Shown here: piece after piece, positions 59,159-64,000 of the stretch
Layout: every line of letters starts with the position of its first letter
Numbering within the stretch: position 1 is the stretch's first letter
From: Sinorhizobium meliloti
GTDB lineage: Bacteria; Pseudomonadota; Alphaproteobacteria; Rhizobiales; Rhizobiaceae
Direction: 5' to 3'
Assembly: GCF_035610345.1 (NCBI RefSeq)
Contig: NZ_CP141212.1
Location: forward strand, 3,047,501 to 3,111,500
DNA length: 64,000 bases
Notes under the pieces: generated by a model
Told to the model about the DNA's origin: nothing
Database searches by the model: none
What the model saw: only the letters and a program-made list of their open reading frames with translations
Made by a program: the position numbers and the translations under genes

Positions 59159-60631
59159 TTGGCAAACAGTGCAGAGGAAACCGCATTATCAACGCGTCCG
59201 GAGGATGAGAAGCTCGGAATCGGCGCCAATCTGGCCTATGGCCTGCAACACGTGCTGACGATGTATGGAGGCATCGTCGCCGTGCCCCTGATACTGGGCC
59301 AGGCCGCAGGCCTTAGCCCCGGCGACATCGGCCTGCTCATCACGGCATCCTTATTTGCCGGCGGCCTCGCCACCATCTTGCAAACCATCGGCCTGCCCTT
59401 CTTCGGAAGCCAGTTGCCGCTGGTCCAGGGCGTTTCCTTTTCCGGCGTGGCGACGATGATCGCCATTTCCGGCAATGGGGGGCTTCAGTCGGTGCTCGGC
59501 GCCGTCATTGCCGCCTCGCTGATCGGCCTGCTGATAACGCCTGTATTTTCGCGGATCACCCGCTTCTTTCCGCCGCTCGTCACCGGAATCGTGATCACCA
59601 CCATAGGGCTGACGCTGATGCCGGTGGCCGCGCGCTGGGCCATGGGCGGGAACAGCAGTGCCCCGGATTTCGGCAGTCCCGCCAATATCCAGCTTGCAGC
59701 GGTCACGCTCGTCATCGTGCTCCTGCTCAGCAAGCTCGGAAGCGCCGCGATCTCGCGGCTCTCGATCCTGCTCGCTCTGATCATCGGTACGGTGATAGCC
59801 TATTTCGCCGGCATGGCTGATTTCTCGCAGGTAACCGAAGGGCCTTTCTTCGCGCTTCCGCTGGTCTTCCACTTCGGCTATCCGACCTTCGAAGTCGCGG
59901 CGATCGCCTCGATGTTCATCGTCATCATGGTGACGCTGGTCGAGACTTCGGCGGACATTCTGGCGGTCGGCGAGATCATCGAAACGAAGGTGGATTCGCG
60001 CCGGCTCGGAGACGGCCTCAGGGCCGACATGCTGTCGAGCCTACTCGCACCGATCTTCGGCTCCTTCACCCAGAGCGCCTTTGCCCAGAATGTCGGGCTG
60101 GTGGCGGTCACCGGGGTCAAGAGCCGCTATGTCGTTGCAACCGGCGGCCTGTTTCTCGTCACGCTCGGTCTTCTGCCGGTCATGGGCCGCATCGTCGCGG
60201 CGGTTCCGAGTTCGGTGCTCGGCGGCGCCGGCATCGTGCTCTTCGGCACGGTCGCTGCGAGCGGCATCCGAACTCTGTCGAAGGTGGACTACGCCAACAA
60301 CATGAACCTCGTCATCGTCGCGACCTCGATCGGCTTCGGCATGATCCCGATCGCCTCGCCGACCTTCTACGAGCATTTCCCGGCCTGGGTCGAGACGATC
60401 TTCCATTCCGGCATCAGCTCCGCCGCGCTGATGGCGATCGGCCTCAACCTGATCTTCAACCATATGACCGCCGGGAACTCGGACCAGCAATCGGTGTTCG
60501 TCGCCGGGACGGAGCGGACGCTCCGCTACCAGGACATCGCGCGACTGCACGACGGCGACTATTTCCTCAACGGCAAGCTCTACGACGCCAACGGCACGGA
60601 AGTGCGCGTGCTTGCCGCGGAAGCGCATTGA
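59159..60631 (+). CDS. NCS2 family nucleobase permease (uracil/xanthine type), copy 1
   Basis: 490 residues, 14-span NCS2 symporter. N-terminal YGLQHVLTMYGG and the family signature in FAQNVGLVAVTGVKSRYV (about 315-332), with the purine/uracil ligand region FVSSMF-type TM8 Glu in LVETSADI (about 262). The start is most likely TTG 59159, because GGAGGAG lies 6-7 nt upstream; an in-frame TTG at 59144 would place the ribosome site within the coding sequence. Nucleobase specificity is not assigned. Confidence 0.88.
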   Translation: MANSAEETALSTRPEDEKLGIGANLAYGLQHVLTMYGGIVAVPLILGQAAGLSPGDIGLLITASLFAGGLATILQTIGLPFFGSQLPLVQGVSFSGVATMIAISGNGGLQSVLGAVIAASLIGLLITPVFSRITRFFPPLVTGIVITTIGLTLMPVAARWAMGGNSSAPDFGSPANIQLAAVTLVIVLLLSKLGSAAISRLSILLALIIGTVIAYFAGMADFSQVTEGPFFALPLVFHFGYPTFEVAAIASMFIVIMVTLVETSADILAVGEIIETKVDSRRLGDGLRADMLSSLLAPIFGSFTQSAFAQNVGLVAVTGVKSRYVVATGGLFLVTLGLLPVMGRIVAAVPSSVLGGAGIVLFGTVAASGIRTLSKVDYANNMNLVIVATSIGFGMIPIASPTFYEHFPAWVETIFHSGISSAALMAIGLNLIFNHMTAGNSDQQSVFVAGTERTLRYQDIARLHDGDYFLNGKLYDANGTEVRVLAAEAH

Positions 60632-60664
60632 CGGCCGGCAAGCCGTTCCGCTGAGCCGACGGGA

Positions 60665-60691
60665 CGCGATCCGGGGCATGTCCGGATCGCG
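60665..60691. terminator. hairpin after NCS2 copy 1
   Basis: CGCGATCCGG/CCGGATCGCG, perfect 10-bp arms with 7-nt loop, 34 bp past the stop codon. No T-tract. Confidence 0.5.
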
Positions 60692-60829
60692 TGCGATGCG
60701 CCCGATTACCCTCGAAAATCCGAAAGTGTTTTCACTTCCTGCACCCTTGCGGCATGCTCCTGCGGCGCGAAAAGTTCCCCTCCCCGTTGGAGGACGGGAA
60801 CGGACGGTGGCGGCGATGGAGGAGGAACC

Positions 60830-62314
60830 ATGAACGACGCATCCAGCATACATCCCGTGGACGAGCGCCTGCCGATCGGCAGGCTTGCGACCCTCGGGAT
60901 ACAGCATGTTCTTGTCATGTATGGCGGCGCCGTCGCAGTGCCCCTGATCGTCGGCCGGGCGCTGCAGCTGAGCCCGGAGGACGTCGCCTTCCTGATCTCG
61001 GCGGACCTGTTCGTCTGCGGCATCGTCACCATCATTCAGTCGCTCGGGCTGACCAGGGGTATAGGCATCCGCCTTCCCGTGATGATGGGCGTCACCTTTG
61101 CCGCCGTCGGCCCGATGGTCTCCATGGCCGCCATGACGCCCGGAATCGACGGAGCAAGGACGATCTTCGGCGCGATCATGGGCGCCGGCCTCGTCGCGCT
61201 CCTCATCGCGCCCATCATGGGACGCCTGCTGAAGTTCTTCCCGCCCGTCGTCACAGGCACCATCATTCTCGTCATCGGGGTGACCCTGATGCGCGTCGGC
61301 GTCAACTGGATATTCGGCAACCCCTTCGGTCCGACGGCGCCGAAACTCGTCGATCCGGCTCACGCGCAATGGCTCGCCGATTTGAAGCAGCTCGCCGCAA
61401 CCGGCGGTCCGGCCGTGCCGGACGGGCTGGTCCTGGGTGCCACGGTTCCGAACCCGATCTATGCTGAACCGGGCCATGTGGCGCTTGCCGCCTTCGTGCT
61501 GGTCTCCATTCTCGTAGTGGCCCGTTTCGGCAAGGGGCTCATCAGCAACATCGCGGTTCTGATCGGCATCGTGATCGGATGCGTCGCGGCAGCCATGCTC
61601 GGCATGATGCATTTCGATCGCGTGGCGAGCGCCGGCTGGTTCGCCGTCGTGACCCCATTGCGCTTCGGCATGCCGATCTTCGATCCGGTGCTGATCGCCA
61701 CCATGTCGCTTGTCATGATCGTCGTGATGATCGAATCGACGGGCATGTTCCTGGCACTCGGCGAGATGACGAACCGCGAGGTCAAGCAACAGCAATTGAC
61801 CGCCGGACTTCGGGTGGACGGTCTCGGCACCATCATCGGCGGTCTCTTCAATACATTTCCCTATACGAGCTTTTCGCAGAATGTCGGCCTCGTCGGCGTC
61901 ACCGGCGTCAAGAGCCGCTACGTCTGCGTAATGGGCGGCGTCATCATGATCCTGCTGGGCGTTGTCCCGAAGATGGGCGCGCTGGTCGAGGCGGTTCCGA
62001 CCTTCGTTCTCGGCGGAGCGGGGCTCGTGATGTTCGGCATGGTGGCGGCAACCGGCGTCAGGATACTCTCGACGGTCGACTTCAAGTCCTCGCGAAACAA
62101 CCTGTTCGTGGTCGCCGTCTCCGTCGGCTTCGGCCTCATTCCGATGATCGCACCCAACTTCCTGATGTGGATGCCGCATGCGATCCATCCCATCATCGAG
62201 TCCGGCATAGTGCTGGCCGCGGCCTCGGCCGTCGTGCTCAATGCCTTCTTCAACGGCCTCAGCATCGAGCGTTCCGCATGCGTCGAGGCCGCGCGGCTGG
62301 CAGACGGCCATTGA
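60830..62314 (+). CDS. NCS2 family nucleobase permease (uracil/xanthine type), copy 2
   Basis: 494 residues, about 14 spans. N-terminal LGIQHVLVMYGGAVAVPLIVG and signature SFSQNVGLVGVTGVKSRY (about 346-363); VMIESTGMFLALGEM holds the TM8 Glu. GGAGGAGG ribosome site. A divergent paralogue of the preceding gene on the same strand, 198 bp apart, so the two probably differ in substrate or regulation. Confidence 0.9.
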   Translation: MNDASSIHPVDERLPIGRLATLGIQHVLVMYGGAVAVPLIVGRALQLSPEDVAFLISADLFVCGIVTIIQSLGLTRGIGIRLPVMMGVTFAAVGPMVSMAAMTPGIDGARTIFGAIMGAGLVALLIAPIMGRLLKFFPPVVTGTIILVIGVTLMRVGVNWIFGNPFGPTAPKLVDPAHAQWLADLKQLAATGGPAVPDGLVLGATVPNPIYAEPGHVALAAFVLVSILVVARFGKGLISNIAVLIGIVIGCVAAAMLGMMHFDRVASAGWFAVVTPLRFGMPIFDPVLIATMSLVMIVVMIESTGMFLALGEMTNREVKQQQLTAGLRVDGLGTIIGGLFNTFPYTSFSQNVGLVGVTGVKSRYVCVMGGVIMILLGVVPKMGALVEAVPTFVLGGAGLVMFGMVAATGVRILSTVDFKSSRNNLFVVAVSVGFGLIPMIAPNFLMWMPHAIHPIIESGIVLAAASAVVLNAFFNGLSIERSACVEAARLADGH

Positions 62315-62317
62315 ACC

Positions 62318-62351
62318 GCATACCCCGCGAGCGAAGACCCGCGGGGTATGC
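62318..62351. terminator. hairpin after NCS2 copy 2
   Basis: GCATACCCCGCG/CGCGGGGTATGC, perfect 12-bp stem with 10-nt loop, 4 bp after the stop codon. No T-tract. Confidence 0.55.
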
Positions 62352-62438
62352 GCCATACTTCGATCGGCACCGAAGCATCGCAGGGGCTCCGGACGCTAGG
62401 AATGGTCCGATGAACAACGATTCACAAGGACCGCATTC

Positions 62439-63344
62439 ATGGACAGGCCACGTCTCGCTCTCGAACTGCTTCTGCTTGTCGCCCTGGCAACGCTCTGGGG
62501 CGCCTCCTACACCTTCATCAAGATCGGCGTCGAAACCATTCCCCCGGTGACGCTGATCGCCGCGCGAACGCTGCTTGCCGGCATGGTTCTTCTGGCGCTG
62601 ATCGCATGGCGCGGCCTGACATTGCCGCGCGACGGGGCGACGTGGCGGCGGTTCCTGTTCCAGGCCTGCCTCAACAGCGTCGTCCCATTCACCTTGATCG
62701 CCTGGTCGGAGCGTACGATCGATGCCGGCGTCGCGGCCATCCTCAACTCCACGACGCCGATCTTCGCCTTTCTCCTGACGGCGCTGATCACCCGGCACGA
62801 GCCCGTTACTGCCCGCAAGTTCCTGGGCGTCCTTGCGGGCCTCGCCGGAATCGCGCTGATCATCGGTCTCGAGGCCTTCCGCGGCATCGGCAATCAGCTC
62901 ATCCCGCAGCTTGCGGTCGTTCTTGCGACGGTTTGCTATGCCGGCGCGGCGATTTTCGGGAAGGGCTTTAGGGGCCTCGATCCGATGATGCCCGCCTGCG
63001 GATCGCTTCTCGCGGGTGCGGCCCTGCTCATCCCGGCAAGCCTCGTCGTCGATCGGCCCTGGACGCTCGATCCCTCGCCGGAATCGCTGATCGCGCTCCT
63101 CTGCCTGTCCGTCTTCTCGACCGCGCTCGCCTTCGTCATCTATTTCCGCCTGATCCACACGCTCGGTTCCGTCGGCGCGACGGCACAGGCCTATGTACGC
63201 GTTCCGATCGGCGTTGCGATTGGAGTGGTATTTCTCGGGGAAACGCTTTCGACCACCGCATGGCTCGGCCTCGGCTGCGTCATCGCCGGCGTCGCCGCCA
63301 TGACCATGCCGACGCGCCCCAAGATTGCCGCCGTCGGAGGGTAA
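62439..63344 (+). CDS. EamA/DMT family transporter
   Basis: 301 residues, ten likely spans in two EamA halves: the first begins LLLVALATLWGASYTFIKIG and ends near residue 135, the second from about 150 with QLAVVLATVCYAGAAIFGKGF. Such RhaT/YdcZ-type carriers export metabolites or amino acids. No specificity can be read. Ends six bp from the convergent Fur-family gene. Confidence 0.88.
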   Translation: MDRPRLALELLLLVALATLWGASYTFIKIGVETIPPVTLIAARTLLAGMVLLALIAWRGLTLPRDGATWRRFLFQACLNSVVPFTLIAWSERTIDAGVAAILNSTTPIFAFLLTALITRHEPVTARKFLGVLAGLAGIALIIGLEAFRGIGNQLIPQLAVVLATVCYAGAAIFGKGFRGLDPMMPACGSLLAGAALLIPASLVVDRPWTLDPSPESLIALLCLSVFSTALAFVIYFRLIHTLGSVGATAQAYVRVPIGVAIGVVFLGETLSTTAWLGLGCVIAGVAAMTMPTRPKIAAVGG

Positions 63345-63350
63345 TTCCGC

Positions 63351-63779
63351 TCAGTCCTTGCGCTTCCGGCAATAGAGCTCCAGCCGGTGGCGCACCAGGT
63401 CGTAGCCGAGTTCGGCAGCGATCTCCGCCTGCAACTGCTCGATCTTGTCGGAGCGAAACTCGATCACCGCACCCGTTTCGATATCGATCAGGTGATCGTG
63501 GTGGGGCGCATCCGCCGTCTCGAAGCGGGCAGTCGCATTCTCGAAGGCATGCCGCTGCACCACCCCTTGCTGCTCCAGCGCGGAAAGCGTCCGGTATACC
63601 GTCGAGAGCGACACCGTCGCGTCGATTTCCTTCGCGCGCCGGTGAAGTTCGCTGGCATCCGGGTGGTCCGCGGCCTCGGCCAGGATCTTGAGGATCGCGG
63701 CGCGCTGGCGCGTCACACGGACGCCGCCTTCCCGCAGGATTCCTTCCAGTTCCTCGATCCGATTCTTGCTCTGGCTCAT
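63351..63779 (-). CDS. Fur family metal-responsive regulator, Mur type
   Basis: 142 residues. N-terminal winged helix (VRVTRQRAAILKILAE..., then VSLSTVYRTLSALEQQGVV, about 20-70), C-terminal dimer/metal region with the HHDHL motif (about 90-94) and YDLVRHRLELY. Fur-family; in rhizobia the copy next to sit/mnt genes is Mur, a manganese-responsive repressor. Divergent from a secreted protein gene across a palindromic site. Zinc- or iron-type Fur roles cannot be excluded. Confidence 0.85.
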   Translation of the reverse strand: MSQSKNRIEELEGILREGGVRVTRQRAAILKILAEAADHPDASELHRRAKEIDATVSLSTVYRTLSALEQQGVVQRHAFENATARFETADAPHHDHLIDIETGAVIEFRSDKIEQLQAEIAAELGYDLVRHRLELYCRKRKD

Positions 63780-63822
63780 CCTGCGACACTAGCCAAGGGG
63801 ACGCCTTTTGGAAATAGCTAGT

Positions 63823-63843
63823 TGCAAATGCTTCTCATTTGCA
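63823..63843. promoter_or_regulatory. Mur/Fur-box-like palindrome
   Basis: TGCAAAT-gcttctc-ATTTGCA, a perfect 7-7-7 inverted repeat between the divergent Mur-type and SitA-like genes. A -35-like TTGACT (63844-63849) begins right at its right edge, oriented toward the downstream gene. Matches the general form of Mn-responsive sequences of rhizobial sit/mnt promoters. Confidence 0.7.
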
Positions 63844-63900
63844 TTGACTTATGCAGACCATTCGCCTACCCATATTATGGTTCGCAAAGAGGAGAGCCGG

Positions 63901-64000
63901 ATGATCCATCCAACGAGGCGCATGATCGTGGCGGCCGCAGCGGCGATGGCTGCTCTATCGCTCCTGCCCGCGGCGGCCCGCGCGGCGGAAAAGCTCAAGG
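63901..64000 (+). CDS. secreted protein, probably metal ABC transporter binding protein (5' end only)
   Basis: The window ends after 33 codons: MIHPTRRMIVAAAAAMAALS..., cleavable signal peptide to about residue 28, then AAEKLK. The ribosome site GAGGAG lies 7-8 nt upstream. Divergent from the Mur-type regulator, as sitA/mntA is in S. meliloti, so manganese-binding protein SitA is likely; the family-defining domain is out of the window. Confidence 0.6.
   Translation, partial: MIHPTRRMIVAAAAAMAALSLLPAAARAAEKLK

Overview
The window is about 62-63% GC chromosomal DNA of an alphaproteobacterium of the order Rhizobiales. Gene content and order fit Sinorhizobium/Ensifer, close to S. meliloti or S. 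medicae: hemA beside dxr and a cox-type molybdenum hydroxylase, arginase beside a chemotaxis pair, an fds formate dehydrogenase operon next to the glp glycerol operon, and a Fur/Mur regulator divergent from a metal-uptake gene. Short palindromic intergenic elements typical of rhizobia recur through the window. The species is inferred from recall of this gene order; no search was run.

Layout. 1-6475: a five-gene branched-chain-amino-acid-type ABC transporter and a GMC flavoprotein oxidoreductase, preceded by two copies of a 20-bp operator-like palindrome. 6622-10395 (-): cobalamin-dependent methionine synthase (metH) with a palindrome in its leader. 10574-13212 (-): a ROK sugar kinase, UPF0303 protein and AGE-family sugar epimerase/isomerase operon. 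13513-16511: tRNA-Arg(CCU), a brnT-brnA toxin-antitoxin pair, an RTX repeat protein and a small conserved protein; this is the most accessory-looking stretch. 16507-20252: a GNAT remnant, a META+MliC-type envelope protein, dxr and hemA. 20604-24352 (-): cox-type S-L-M hydroxylase with the form II active-site signature. 24774-27956: a glycine-zipper lipoprotein, a cyclase-TolB-TPR protein and an alpha/beta hydrolase.

28217-35874: tamA and tamB, an outer-membrane assembly pair; TamB carries a tandem 478-residue duplication. 36017-38803: a small ABM-like protein behind a SoxR-box-like promoter, a VOC protein, and an Lrp/AsnC regulator divergent from arginase. 38977-41520: cheW and a soluble chemoreceptor with two PAS domains and a CheR-tether-like tail. 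41822-49311 (-): LysR regulator followed by fdsG-fdsB-fdsA-fdhD-fdsD for NAD-dependent formate oxidation, with a 174-bp inverted-repeat element inside the operon. 49431-50201 (-): an SDR dehydrogenase.

50367-58913: the glycerol system, comprising a DeoR/GlpR-type regulator, glpD and an ABC importer (two ATPases, two permeases, a DUF2160-type membrane protein and a binding protein), closed by a strong terminator. Glycerol is imported and, as glycerol 3-phosphate, oxidised by GlpD; no glycerol kinase lies in this window. 59159-63344: two NCS2 nucleobase permeases and an EamA exporter. 63351-64000: a Fur/Mur-type regulator, a palindromic Mur-box-like site and the first 33 codons of a secreted protein that is probably a metal-binding SitA/MntA.

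The most informative non-textbook signals are the SoxR-like box at 35957, the asymmetric GlpS/GlpT ATPase pair, the paired operators at 4-131, the mobile-looking element inside the fds operon, and repeat elements that supply the 3' ends of two genes.
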